Notes: a model not told the origin generated them from the sequence alone. A stretch of DNA of 64,000 bases from Nitrospirillum amazonense (GCF_007828045.1 NZ_VITN01000008.1:62001-126000), one strand, 5' to 3'; shown: positions 55,570-64,000, counted from the stretch's first letter. Made by a program: numbers and translations.

Positions 55570-56583
55570 ATGATGACGCATGACACGCTTGAAACCGGCC
55601 GCCGCGCCTTCCTGGCCGGCACCGCCCTGCTGGGTTTGACCGCCAGCCTGCCCACGGCGGCATTCGCCGCCGACATGGCGCCTACCACTGGCACGGCGCC
55701 GGAGCAGGACAGGAAGGCCATCCTGGGCATGGCCGGCACCTACAAGGTGACCTTCGATTTCCGCGAGACCACCTCTTTCCTGGCCGGTTACACACCCATC
55801 GCGCCCAAGGTCAGCGGCGGGGAGGAGGTGGTGCGGGTGGTGGAGGACTCAGGGTCCGTCATCCGCCTGCAGCACATCCTGGTGGTGGATGGCGAGGATG
55901 GCCTGCCCGTCGTGGTCAAGCATTGGCGGCAGGATTGGGTCTATCAGCCGGCCGCGGTACTGACCTACCGGGGCACCGGCCACTGGTCCCTGACCCCGGT
56001 GGACGCCGCCGTGGGCAAGGGCGCCTGGTCGCAGACCGTGTGGCAGACCGACGATTCTCCGCGCTATGGCGGGGTCGGACGCTGGCGCCATGATGCCGGC
56101 GTCTCACGCTGGACCAGTGACGAGACGTGGCGCCCCCTGGCCCGCCGCGACGCCACCCGGCACCCGCCCTACGACCGTTACAGCGGCACCAACCGCCATG
56201 CCCTGACGCCCGCTGGCTGGGTGCATGAGCAGGACAACGCCAAGCTGGGCCCCCGCGACGGCACGTTGGTGACCTTCGTGCATGAAACGGTGATCAACAC
56301 CTACGCCCGCTTCAGCGACTTCCCCATCGCCGCGGCCGATGATTACTGGGCCAAGACGTCCACCTACTGGGCGGCTGTGCGTGCCGCCTGGGACCAGGCC
56401 ATCGCCCAGCACCAGGGGCTGAGCGTGACGGAGGAGGCCAACAACGGCTCCGTCACCGGCAAGGCGTTGATGGGCCTGGCCGACAGCATCGCCAAGGGCG
56501 GTAAAACCACCCCGGACGCCATCGCCGAGGCCCGCCGCGTCATCGCCGACGCGACGCAAGGTGCCGTGAAGTCCGGCGCCTGA
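55570..56583 (+). CDS. DUF6607 family exported protein
   Basis: 337 residues; GAGAGG 7 nt before the ATG. The N-terminus RRAFLAGTALLGLTASLPTA is Tat-like (RRAFL) and ends AFAAD, so it should be exported. The body matches DUF6607: MAGTYKVTFDFRETTSFLAG, VVRVVEDSGSVIRLQHILVV, HWRQDWVYQPAAVLTYRGTG and WVHEQDNAKLGPRDG. Members occur next to heme-type TonB receptors in many proteobacteria, which fits here; a role in heme uptake is inferred from this context. The biochemical function is unknown. Confidence 0.8.
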   Translation: MMTHDTLETGRRAFLAGTALLGLTASLPTAAFAADMAPTTGTAPEQDRKAILGMAGTYKVTFDFRETTSFLAGYTPIAPKVSGGEEVVRVVEDSGSVIRLQHILVVDGEDGLPVVVKHWRQDWVYQPAAVLTYRGTGHWSLTPVDAAVGKGAWSQTVWQTDDSPRYGGVGRWRHDAGVSRWTSDETWRPLARRDATRHPPYDRYSGTNRHALTPAGWVHEQDNAKLGPRDGTLVTFVHETVINTYARFSDFPIAAADDYWAKTSTYWAAVRAAWDQAIAQHQGLSVTEEANNGSVTGKALMGLADSIAKGGKTTPDAIAEARRVIADATQGAVKSGA

Positions 56584-56606
56584 CGCCGCCCCGCCGTATC
56601 AGGCTT

Positions 56607-56969
56607 TCACGCCAGCCACAGCGCGGCCAGGGCCACGGCCGCCGGCATCGCCTGGATCATCAGGATGCGGCGGCTGACGGACCAGGCGCCGTAGGCGCCG
56701 GCCACGATCACGCACACCAGGAAGAAGGTCTTTATGTGCAGCGCCGGTGCCGGATCGGGATAGGCCAGGCCCCAAAGCAGGCCCGCCGCCAGGAAACCGT
56801 TGTACAGGCCCTGGTTGGCGGCCAGCACGGCGGTTTGCGCGGCCCTTTCCGGGGAGTTGCGGAAGGTGCGCAGGCCCAGCGGCTTGGTCCACAGCACCAT
56901 CTCCAGCACCAGGAACCAGGCGTGCAGCAGGGCCACGATGGCCACCAGGATGTTCGCGATCACGCTCAT
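56607..56969 (-). CDS. DUF1304 membrane protein
   Basis: 120 residues from the ATG at 56969. Four transmembrane helices and the family sequence VALLHAWFLVLEMVLWTKPL, LAANQGLYNGFLAAGLLWGL identify DUF1304, inner-membrane proteins of unknown function. It is convergent with the DUF6607 gene (23-bp gap) and downstream of the TonB receptor gene at 57094, 124 bp away on the same strand. Confidence 0.85.
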   Translation of the reverse strand: MSVIANILVAIVALLHAWFLVLEMVLWTKPLGLRTFRNSPERAAQTAVLAANQGLYNGFLAAGLLWGLAYPDPAPALHIKTFFLVCVIVAGAYGAWSVSRRILMIQAMPAAVALAALWLA

Positions 56970-57093
56970 GAAAAGGACGTTCCCAATTTTTTGAGTTCTT
57001 ATAGTCACCACTATGACGGGAAAGACCGCGATCACCCAAAGAAAAAGCCGCCCGGTTTCCCGGACGGCTTTCCCCTGGCGATGGCCGCGCCCG

Positions 57094-59544
57094 TCAGAAC
57101 TTGTAGGCCATGCGGAAATAGTACATGCCGCCATCGTACCCGAAGGGCGAGGTGTCCGGGTACTGGTCGCCATAGTTCAGGCGGCCGGCGCTGCGGTTCT
57201 TCTGCGGATAGGTGTCGAACAGATTCTGCGCGCCGACGGTGGCGGTCAGGTCCTCGGTCACCTTGTAGGCGATCTCCGCGTCGAAGATCCAATTGGGATC
57301 GTAATGCTGGCCGGCGCTGGAGTTGTCCTGCCAGGCACCGTAGTAGCTGCCGCGGTACATGAAGCTGAACGCGCCGATGTCGTAGGTGGCGGTCAGGTTC
57401 ACGCGGTAATGCGGCAGGCCGTTCTCGATATCCGCCTTGCGGTTGGCGTCGATCACGCTGGCGTCGTACTTGGTGACGTCGGTGTGGTTGATGTTGGCCG
57501 CCGCCGTCAGGTGCAGGTCGCCGTCATAGACTTCGAAGGTCTTGTTGGCGACGATGTCCACGCCCTGGCTGCGGGTGTCGAAGGCGTTGGCGAAGTAGTT
57601 GACGTTGCCCAGGGTGTTGGCGCCCACCACGCCCAAGGCCGCCAGCCTGGTCTGATCAGCGGCGGACACGGTGAAGTCGCTGGTGATGCCGACGCGATCC
57701 TCGACCTTGATGTTGTAGTAATCGACGGTCAGGTTGACCCCGCCCGGCAGGTCGAAGACCAGGCCGCCGGCGATGTTGAACGAGGTTTCGGGCTTCAGCG
57801 TCTTGGCGCCGTAATACTGGGCGACCACGCTGTCCACCGGGAAGGTGCCCAGCACGATGGGTTCCGGGCTGCCCGCCTTGAAGGTGGTCTGCGTGCTGCT
57901 GATGTGCGACTGGCCGGGCGTGGGGGCGCGGAAGCCGGTGTTGATGGACGACCGCACGGCCACCCAGTCGGTCAACTGATAGCGGCCGAAGATCTTCCAG
58001 TTGGTGGTGTCGCCGAAATCGTCGAAGTCCTCATAGCGCAGGGCCACGCCGGCGCTCAGGTTCTTGATGATGTCGGCTTCGGCGTCGGCATAGAAGGCGT
58101 AGTTGCCGCGCGGGTATTGGCCGGCGTCGGTGGCGGTGAAGCCGGGATAGCCGTTGGACCCGATGGGCATGCCGTAGGTGTAGTATTTGCCGGCCTGGTA
58201 CGAGGCCACGTCGCCCGATTTGATGGTGTAGGTCTCACGCCGGTACTCACCGCCGCCCGCCAGGGTCAGCGGGCTGGCCAGCCAGCTGATGTTCACGGGG
58301 TAGGTCAAGTCCAGGTTCAGGTTGGTTTCCTCCTGAATCTGGGTGCCGACGTAGAACTGGTGGGGACTGCTGGGCCCGAGCGAGGGGTTGACGGTGTTGC
58401 GGATGCTGTAGCGCAGCTCGTCCTTGCCGTAGCTGGCGCTGGCGTCGATCATCAGGCCGGACTTCAGCGTCGTCTTGTAGCCGCCGGTGATGCTGCTATC
58501 CAGGATGTCGCCGTAGAACCAGGGCGTGAAGCCGTTGGGGAAGACGCTGTTCCACTTGAAGGTGGCGCCGCTGTCCAGGGTGATGGGCGTGATCAGCCAC
58601 GACACCGTGGTGGGGTTGCGGTAGTTGAAGCTTTCCTTGGCGTAGCTGTGGCCGAAGTTGCCGAACAGGTAGATCTTGGAATTGTCACCCAGATCGACGC
58701 CGCTGTTGATGAACAGCCGCTCCGCCTCCACCGCCGGGTCGCCGAAGCGCTGGGCGGGGTTGGGAATGGTCAGGCCCTGGGCCGCCAGGGCGGCGGCGTC
58801 GGGACGCTGGGTCCCGCGCGACGTCGGATCGTTCTTCACATACTCGGCACTGATGTTGACGAAGCCGCGGTCGCCCAAGGGCAGGCCGGAATTGGCCTGG
58901 ATGTGGGCACTGCCGCCATCGCCGGCGTAGGTCTGGCCCCACTGGGCCACCACCGTGCCTTGGTCGGCGCTGTCCTTCAGGGTGAAGTTCATGACGCCGG
59001 CGATGGCGTCCGAGCCGTATTGCGCGGCGGCGCCGTCGCGCAAGACTTCCAGCTGCTTGATGGCGATGGCCGGAATTTGCGCCAGGTCGGGCCCCTGCGC
59101 CCCCTGGGTCAGGCCATTGGCGCCGATCTGCACCAGGGCCGAGCGGTGGAAGCGCTTGCCGTTGATCAGCACCAGCGTCTCATCGGGCGGCAGGCCGCGC
59201 AACGTCGGCGGGCGCACGAAGGTCGACCCGTCGGAGATGGAAAAGCGGGCGACGTTGAAGGACGGTACCAGTTGGCGCAGCAGGTCGTTGGTGTCGCCGC
59301 CGGCCTGGTGGGCCAGATCCTCCGGTGTGAAGACGTCGATGGGCGACGGGCTGTCGGCGACCGAGCGGTCGACGCGGCGGCTGCCCGTCACCACGATTTC
59401 CGACAAGGCGTCGGCATCGGCCGCCGGGGCCGGCGCCGTGGCGGCGTTAGCGGTGCCCATGGCCAGCCATCCCGCTGAGCACAGCAGGGCGATACCCAAG
59501 GCTTTACGCGCACTTATGGCGTTGGTGTTGTTTGTAAGCGTCAT
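57094..59544 (-). CDS. TonB-dependent outer-membrane receptor
   Basis: 816 residues; CAGGGGG precedes the ATG. A signal peptide (ALGIALLCSAGWLAMGTANA) is followed by SEIVVTGSRRVDRSVADSPS, the TonB-box region, and a plug with DVFTPEDLAHQAGGDTNDLL, RQLVPSFNVARFSISDGSTF and LRGLPPDETLVLINGKRFHR, then VLRDGAAAQYGSDAIAGVMN. This subgroup (LRGL ... VLINGKR) is common in Sphingomonads and related alphaproteobacteria and often serves small organic ligands. It is on the same strand as, and downstream of, the cytochrome c / amine oxidase / RidA genes, which suggests that its ligand feeds them. Confidence 0.92.
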   Translation of the reverse strand: MTLTNNTNAISARKALGIALLCSAGWLAMGTANAATAPAPAADADALSEIVVTGSRRVDRSVADSPSPIDVFTPEDLAHQAGGDTNDLLRQLVPSFNVARFSISDGSTFVRPPTLRGLPPDETLVLINGKRFHRSALVQIGANGLTQGAQGPDLAQIPAIAIKQLEVLRDGAAAQYGSDAIAGVMNFTLKDSADQGTVVAQWGQTYAGDGGSAHIQANSGLPLGDRGFVNISAEYVKNDPTSRGTQRPDAAALAAQGLTIPNPAQRFGDPAVEAERLFINSGVDLGDNSKIYLFGNFGHSYAKESFNYRNPTTVSWLITPITLDSGATFKWNSVFPNGFTPWFYGDILDSSITGGYKTTLKSGLMIDASASYGKDELRYSIRNTVNPSLGPSSPHQFYVGTQIQEETNLNLDLTYPVNISWLASPLTLAGGGEYRRETYTIKSGDVASYQAGKYYTYGMPIGSNGYPGFTATDAGQYPRGNYAFYADAEADIIKNLSAGVALRYEDFDDFGDTTNWKIFGRYQLTDWVAVRSSINTGFRAPTPGQSHISSTQTTFKAGSPEPIVLGTFPVDSVVAQYYGAKTLKPETSFNIAGGLVFDLPGGVNLTVDYYNIKVEDRVGITSDFTVSAADQTRLAALGVVGANTLGNVNYFANAFDTRSQGVDIVANKTFEVYDGDLHLTAAANINHTDVTKYDASVIDANRKADIENGLPHYRVNLTATYDIGAFSFMYRGSYYGAWQDNSSAGQHYDPNWIFDAEIAYKVTEDLTATVGAQNLFDTYPQKNRSAGRLNYGDQYPDTSPFGYDGGMYYFRMAYKF

Positions 59545-59686
59545 GTTGGCCCCCTGATCTTTGGATATTTTGTTAGATCACGGCAGCTTGATGGCGCGAT
59601 TCCCCGCAAATTTTATGAAACGAAGCGACTCATTGCCCCGGTCGCCTCTTTTCAAATCCTCATCGATTGCGATGCGGAAGTAGATT

Positions 59687-59703
59687 TGCCTTTTTGAAAG
59701 GCA
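59687..59703. other. Hairpin in the TonB receptor promoter region
   Basis: TGCCTTT-TTG-AAAGGCA is a perfect 7-bp stem about 145 bp upstream of the receptor start, between it and the cytochrome c gene. It may be an operator or a weak terminator. Confidence 0.35.
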
Positions 59704-59751
59704 GTTTGACTTACAGTCGTATTCCTTTCCCTTGTCTTGGCCCTTCCGGAC

Positions 59752-59795
59752 CCTTTCCTGGATTTCAGGGCTTCCCGACCCCCATCCAGGAAAGG
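59752..59795. other. 12-bp perfect inverted repeat downstream of the cytochrome c gene
   Basis: CCTTTCCTGGAT and ATCCAGGAAAGG pair perfectly around a 20-nt loop, 41 bp after the cytochrome c stop. There is no T-tract on either strand, so it is more likely an RNA stabiliser or protein site than a classical terminator. Confidence 0.5.
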
Positions 59796-59836
59796 TGTCC
59801 TTCAAGACCCGTTGAGTTCCAGGCCGACCGCCCCGA

Positions 59837-60259
59837 TCAGTGGGTGACGGTTGGCGCCTTGTCCTGCGGATGGGCGTTCGCCTTCACTTGCGCGACGAAG
59901 CCCGGGTCCACGGCCGGCGCCTTGTTGCCCCAGGCCTGCCGGACGTAACTGATGATGTCGGCCAACTGCTCTTCGCTCAGCAGGGCCGCGAAGGTGGGCA
60001 TGCCGCCCCGGCCCTGCAGCACGGTGCGCACCATCGGCTCGGGATCGCCCTGCACGAAGGGGTCGCCCGCCAGCGCCGGGAAGGCGCCCTTCACACCCAG
60101 GCCGGTCTTCTGGTGGCAGGCGGCGCATTTGTGGTTGAACAGATCCTGGCCCTTGGCCACGTCCTGCGCCAGGGCCGGCGACATCATGCCCAAGCCGGCG
60201 ACGCCAGCGGTGAGGACAGCGCCGGTGAGGACGGCGGTGAGGTTGATGGTCTTGCGCAT
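59837..60259 (-). CDS. Class I cytochrome c, periplasmic
   Basis: 140 residues; GGAAGGGGAG directly before the ATG. Signal peptide LTGAVLTAGVAGLGMMSPAL (cut near ALAQ), then a single-heme domain: KGQDLFNHKCAACHQKTGLG holds the CAACH heme site, GMPTFAALLSEEQLADIISY supplies the distal methionine (M of GMPTF) and a final helix. It lies 12 bp after the amine oxidase gene on the same strand and is probably that enzyme's electron acceptor. Confidence 0.92.
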   Translation of the reverse strand: MRKTINLTAVLTGAVLTAGVAGLGMMSPALAQDVAKGQDLFNHKCAACHQKTGLGVKGAFPALAGDPFVQGDPEPMVRTVLQGRGGMPTFAALLSEEQLADIISYVRQAWGNKAPAVDPGFVAQVKANAHPQDKAPTVTH

Positions 60260-60271
60260 CTCTCCCCTTCC

Positions 60272-61873
60272 TCACGCCGCCACGCGCTGATGGATCTGGG
60301 CGATCTGGTGCCAGGCCGACTCGATGGCCCCGGCCTGCCAGCCGCCGATGTAGCTGATATGCTCCCCCGCCAGGTAGATGCGGCGGTCGGGCTTGACCAG
60401 TACCGGATAGGCGGTCGCCCGCGCCTCCGCGCTCCAATTGCCCCAGCCGCCCAGATTGTATTGGATCAGGTGCCAGGAGGCGGAGAAGGCGGTCTCGAAG
60501 CTGTCCTTGTATTGCGGGAAGATGCGCTGCCCCGCCTCCAGCGCGATGGCCGCGCGCTCCGCCGGTGTGTTACCGCTCATGTCCGTCGCGTCGGTGCCGA
60601 ACATGTAATAGCCCAGCAGCACGCCCTTGGCCGACTGCCAGCCGGATGACGGCAGGCTGATCAAATTGATGCCGGGGGCGTCGGTGTAGACATGCCCGCC
60701 ATAGATGGCGTCGTCCTCCTCCCAGAAGCGGCGTTTCATCTGCAGGCCGATCTTGCACACCGGGTCATAGGACAACTGCCCCATGGCCTGTTTGTAGGCG
60801 TCGGAGAAGTCGGCATCGATGGTGCGCAGCACGCTGACCGGGATGGTGCATAGACAGTAATCGGCGCTGACCGTGGCGCGCTTGCCGGTCTTGGTGTCCA
60901 GGTAGTCCACCGTCACGCCGCTGTCGGACTGACGGATGCGCTCCACCTCCGCGTTGTACTTGATCAGGTGGCCGACGTGTTTCTCGAAGCCCTTGGCGAT
61001 GCGGTCCATGCCGCCCACCGGCTGGAACATGGTGTGCTGCTGGTCGAACGTGCCGACCGACTGGACCATGCGCCACAGCCGGGACTGCACCAGATCGGGG
61101 AAGGCGTAGGGGGTGCTGGGCACGCCGGGGCCGGGGTCGTCGATGCCGGCGCCCGGGTTGACCTTGTAGCCGCGGCCTTCCGTGCCGCGATAGCTGAGGT
61201 CGCTCTCCAGATAGCCTTCGCCGCGCAGATACTCGATGAACAGTTCCACGTCATCCTTGGCCAGGCCGGTGTCCAGCTTGCCCGAGGTGGCCGCCTTGGC
61301 TACCAGTTCCGATGTGTAGCCCCGCATGTCGGCCCGCACCTCGAACTGGCGTACGCGCTTGCCGGCCAGGGGGCCCTTCACCGTGTCGAATTGGGCGTAG
61401 CTGGCGTCGTTCTCGTTGACGAAGACCTCCAGCGGAATGCCGAAAGTCTTGGTGTAGTGCAGGGTGGAGCGATGGCAGAACGGGATGCGCCAGGGGCCGT
61501 GGTTCAGGTACAGGCCCTCATCGAACTTGCACTCCTGTTCCTCCCCGCCCAGTTCCGTCATCTTGAAGCCCTTGCGGGCCGTCTGGCAGCGGCCGCCGCC
61601 GAAGGCGCGGGCTTCCAGGATGGTGACCTGATAGCCCAGCTTGGACATTTCATAGGCCGCCGTCATGCCGGCCACGCCGGCGCCCAGGATCAGCAGCTTG
61701 TGTCCTGCGCCGGAACCGCGCAGGGCCGGCGGCGCGCTGGTCATGGAGGCGATCCCCGCCCCCCAGGCGTTCAGCGCCGTCATCACCATGGCGCTGCCGC
61801 CCAGCAGCGCCGCCTTTTCCAGAAAATGGCGCCGTGTCACCCCGGCGCGGGGCAGGTCCGTCATGGCAGGCAT
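60272..61873 (-). CDS. Tat-exported FAD-dependent amine oxidase
   Basis: 533 residues. The ATG at 61873 has a perfect AAGGAGGG 5 nt upstream; an in-frame start at 61894 overlaps that site. A twin-arginine signal (TRRHFLEKAALLGGSAMVMT) implies folded export to the periplasm. The FAD-binding GAGVAGMTAAYEMSKLGYQV ... EARAFGGGRCQT and the C-terminal YLAGEHISYIGGWQAGAIES are typical of flavin amine oxidases. With an adjacent cytochrome c it probably acts as a dehydrogenase, like nicotine oxidoreductase NicA2 with its cytochrome CycN. The substrate amine is unknown. It is cotranscribed with RidA upstream (82-bp gap). Confidence 0.88.
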   Translation of the reverse strand: MPAMTDLPRAGVTRRHFLEKAALLGGSAMVMTALNAWGAGIASMTSAPPALRGSGAGHKLLILGAGVAGMTAAYEMSKLGYQVTILEARAFGGGRCQTARKGFKMTELGGEEQECKFDEGLYLNHGPWRIPFCHRSTLHYTKTFGIPLEVFVNENDASYAQFDTVKGPLAGKRVRQFEVRADMRGYTSELVAKAATSGKLDTGLAKDDVELFIEYLRGEGYLESDLSYRGTEGRGYKVNPGAGIDDPGPGVPSTPYAFPDLVQSRLWRMVQSVGTFDQQHTMFQPVGGMDRIAKGFEKHVGHLIKYNAEVERIRQSDSGVTVDYLDTKTGKRATVSADYCLCTIPVSVLRTIDADFSDAYKQAMGQLSYDPVCKIGLQMKRRFWEEDDAIYGGHVYTDAPGINLISLPSSGWQSAKGVLLGYYMFGTDATDMSGNTPAERAAIALEAGQRIFPQYKDSFETAFSASWHLIQYNLGGWGNWSAEARATAYPVLVKPDRRIYLAGEHISYIGGWQAGAIESAWHQIAQIHQRVAA

Positions 61874-61955
61874 ATGCACCCTCCTTGTCCGCATCGCGGG
61901 ACCGTCCGCCGGTTCGCGGCGGGCGTCACCAAGCCCTTGGGCCGCCGGAACGGCG

Positions 61956-62522
61956 TCAGGGCGCGCGGGCGGCGATCACCTCGATCTCGACCATCAGGCC
62001 GGGGGCCGCCAGGCCCGCCACCTGCACGGTGGTGCGGGCGGGCTTGTTGGGTTGTTCGGCCGTGCCGAAGAACTGCGTGTAGCCGGACATCATGCCGGCG
62101 AAATCCATCTTGCCGTCATGGGCCGGATCGCCCACCAGATAGACGTGCATCATGACCACGTCGCCCAGGGTCAGTTTCTGGGCGGCCAGCGCCTCCTTGA
62201 TCTTGTTCAGGGTGCTGACGGTCTGGGTGGCGGTGTCGCCATAGGCCTGCGGGCTGCCCTTGGGCGCGCTGGGGTCGGCCACCGACGGCGTCATGCCGCT
62301 GAGGTACACCACATCCGATCCCGCCGGCACGGATATGGCCGCGGAGATGGGGAAGCCGCCGGCGGCGTCGGTGCGGGTGATGGGCTGCTTGGCCGTCGCC
62401 GTTCCGCTGGATGAAATGATGCCGGCTTCGGTGATGATGCCGGCCAGCACGGCGGTCAGGGCCAGGGCACCCAGGAAGCGGGCCATGCGGCGCTCGGGGC
62501 TGCGGGTGGAATGGGTGGTCAA
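61956..62522 (-). CDS. Exported RidA/YjgF-family enamine/imine deaminase
   Basis: 188 residues with a TTG start at 62522, favoured because CAGGAGAG lies 7 nt upstream; the ATG at 62486 has no site. A hydrophobic N-terminus (FLGALALTAVLAGIITEAGI) suggests export or anchoring, unusual for this normally cytoplasmic family. The RidA fold is clear: VYLSGMTPSV, KIKEALAAQKLTLGDVVMMH and PARTTVQVAGLAAPGLMVEI, where the arginine of ARTTV is the catalytic residue. It hydrolyses reactive imines to carbonyl and ammonia. As the first gene before the amine oxidase, it probably clears the imine made by that enzyme. Confidence 0.88.
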   Translation of the reverse strand: MTTHSTRSPERRMARFLGALALTAVLAGIITEAGIISSSGTATAKQPITRTDAAGGFPISAAISVPAGSDVVYLSGMTPSVADPSAPKGSPQAYGDTATQTVSTLNKIKEALAAQKLTLGDVVMMHVYLVGDPAHDGKMDFAGMMSGYTQFFGTAEQPNKPARTTVQVAGLAAPGLMVEIEVIAARAP

Positions 62523-63367
62523 GGCAAGGCTCTCCTGTTCCGTTTTTTATGGTCCTGTATCGACGGACGCCTGCCGCCTGACGGCGTGCGCCCATGCCAC
62601 TTTTGATTTCAAGTGGCGGGACTTGTCGTCTCCGGCCCGCCGGGCCGGGCCCGGCGGGCGGAGTGGGGTAGTTGGCGGCGGCTTCGGATGTGTGCGTCGC
62701 ACAATTTCCGTGATGTCGCCGGTACAGGGGTGCGCTGCCGGGTCAGCGCCGCGCGCGGCTCCCGGGGCATGTCCTCATGCTATGGTTGATGGGGGTGTAA
62801 CGGGAAATGATCGCCGAAAATATGAATGGCCGCCCGCGTGGACGGCCATATCCGCAATATAATTAGAAAGATAGAGCGTATCGTGAGGCAGAATCTTGCC
62901 GGCGTTCCGGCCAATCACCAGATCAGCGCGACCTGGAGTCCGGAAAATATTTTTGACAATGATGGTGACGGCCCGTTTCGTCATGCGTCTCTGTCAAATT
63001 GAGGAGTGGATGGAAGTCTGCTCGCGTTTCTCTTTATCGACCCAACTGCCAAAACCCTGGTTCCAGCCCCCATTTCAGGGGGATGAGACCGTTTTCACTC
63101 TGTCAGGGTTTATCAGCAATAACCGGGCCAGTTCGTTCGCGGCTGCGATATGAGGCATTTCGGCCGAGGCGGCGGCGAACCGGGCGCACAGCGATTGGGC
63201 AATTCAGGATTGTTACAGGCATGTTGCCGCAAAGCTGTGCAGACGCGGCAGGCCTGTAAAGCTTTAGGCTGTGGGGGGCTGACTGTCGGGAACGACACTG
63301 GACAGTCCGGTCGCCTGCTGTAAGCAGAAAGGAACCCCACGCGACCACTATTCCCGACGCCCTTTCG
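62523..63367. other. Long intergenic region between RidA and MFS genes
   Basis: 845 bp with no supported gene; short frames here show no family features. It holds the RidA promoter (minus) and the MFS promoter (plus). A perfect palindrome TGTGCGTCGCACA lies at 62691-62703 and an inverted pair GACTGTC/GACAGTC at 63281-63307. TTGACA occurs at 62953, without a good -10. The section 62830-63000 is AT-rich. Confidence 0.5.
62691..62703. promoter_or_regulatory. Palindrome upstream of RidA operon
   Basis: TGTGCGTCGCACA is a perfect 6-1-6 inverted repeat about 170 bp upstream of the RidA start. It could bind a regulator; none is encoded next to it. Confidence 0.4.
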
Positions 63368-64000
63368 ATGCGCCTGCTGAAACCTTTGGCCCATGGCCCC
63401 ATCGCCCGTCTATGGGGCGCGTTGTCGCTGTCGGCGGTGGGGGACCAGTTGCACCAAATGGCGCTGGTCTGGTTGGCCGTGGGGCTGGTGGGGCCGGACA
63501 CCGGGTATGTCGCGGCGGCCGACACGGTGGCGCTGATGGCGGTGGCGCTGCTGGCTGGCGCCTGGGTGGAACGCTGGGACCAAGGCAGCGTCATGATGGC
63601 GGCCGACTTGGCGCGCGCCGGCTTGGCGGCGGTGCCGGTACTGGCGGCGCTGACCGGCCATCTCACCCTGTGGACCCTGGTGGTGCCGTCGGTGGCGCTG
63701 TCCGCTTTGGCGGGGCTGTTCGATCCGGCGCTGCAGGCCTCGCTGCCGCGGCTGACGACGGATCGCAGCCTGCTGGCCGCCACCAACGCCCTGTTCGATG
63801 GCACCTTGCGTCTGGCGCGCCTGGTCGGTCCCACCCTGGCGGGTGCCCTGGCGACGCTGATGCCGCCGGTGGCGCTGATGGGGGTGAACGGCCTCAGCTT
63901 CCTGGCATCGGCCTGCGCCGTGTTCAGTGTCCGGTCGCACATCGCCGACCCCGCCGAGAGGGCGCCCGCGCGCGCGGCGGCGGCGGCGGACACCCTCGCG
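63368..64000 (+). CDS. MFS transporter, 3'-truncated by window end
   Basis: 211 residues are visible from the ATG at 63368; the frame stays open to the window edge. The sequence SLSAVGDQLHQMALVWLAVG, then VALMAVALLAGAWVERWDQG and LFDPALQASLPRLTTDRSLL, resembles the MFS_3 group (enterobactin exporter/macrolide efflux type) with about six helices in the visible part. It probably exports a small molecule. No clear ribosome-binding site precedes the ATG. Confidence 0.7.
   Translation, partial: MRLLKPLAHGPIARLWGALSLSAVGDQLHQMALVWLAVGLVGPDTGYVAAADTVALMAVALLAGAWVERWDQGSVMMAADLARAGLAAVPVLAALTGHLTLWTLVVPSVALSALAGLFDPALQASLPRLTTDRSLLAATNALFDGTLRLARLVGPTLAGALATLMPPVALMGVNGLSFLASACAVFSVRSHIADPAERAPARAAAAADTLA

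Noticed and set aside
62775-62984. 69-residue minus-strand frame with mixed composition
   Set aside because: No ribosome-binding site and no family resemblance.

Overview
The window is GC-rich DNA, dense in genes. Split glycyl-tRNA synthetase (glyQ/glyS), pyruvate phosphate dikinase, a CbpA/CbpM chaperone pair, many TonB-dependent receptors and a compact type II-C Cas9 together point to an alphaproteobacterium, most likely a Rhodospirillales/Azospirillaceae-like soil or plant-associated organism. That placement is inferred from gene content, not measured.

Layout. 1-6.4 kb: the 3' part of a giant protein built from four tandem TPR + glycosyltransferase-like modules. 6.4-10.3 kb: a TonB receptor followed by a secreted metallophosphoesterase, with a Fur-like box upstream. 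10.3-17.3 kb: a CgeB-like glycosyltransferase, a second TonB receptor, a nucleotidyltransferase-like protein, an MFS exporter and an unrecognised coiled-coil-rich protein. 17.4-28.5 kb: a glycan/signalling block with a TPR-glycosyltransferase fusion, a beta-propeller diguanylate cyclase, two GT2 glycosyltransferases and a methyltransferase. 28.7-36.1 kb: a complete type II-C CRISPR-Cas locus (tracrRNA candidate, cas9, cas1, cas2, 28 repeats with 27 spacers and degenerate copies at the far end). 36.1-40.3 kb: AdhP-like alcohol dehydrogenase, then a kinase fusion with cbpA and cbpM. 40.6-46.6 kb: glyQ, glyS, ppdK (housekeeping). 46.7-50.7 kb: a periplasmic binding protein, an Lrp regulator divergent from an ACT-domain pair, and pnuC plus a small-molecule kinase behind a TonB receptor. 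53.1-56.6 kb: a heme-type TonB receptor with a DUF6607 protein and a Fur-like box. 56.6-62.5 kb: DUF1304, another TonB receptor, and a putative periplasmic amine-oxidising unit (cytochrome c, Tat-exported FAD amine oxidase, exported RidA). The window ends inside an MFS transporter gene.

The most interesting part is the 600-bp gene-free stretch between 28.93 and 29.53 kb, upstream of cas9. Its minus strand carries a nearly full-length anti-repeat (29023-29060), then a bulged stem-loop, then a UUCG-loop terminator, which is the layout of a type II-C tracrRNA. Sixty bases upstream on the same strand is a copy of the 5' 17 nt of the CRISPR repeat, able to pair with the anti-repeat in cis. That is the order of parts in the long-form tracrRNA (natural single-guide) of Streptococcus pyogenes. 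The plus strand of the same stretch ends in a 13-bp-stem terminator before cas9, so a second, plus-strand RNA is possible.

The array reads in crRNA sense on the minus strand, opposite to cas9-cas1-cas2, and begins right behind the adhP stop codon. No leader is visible there, so transcription may come from promoters inside the repeats, from adhP read-through, or both.
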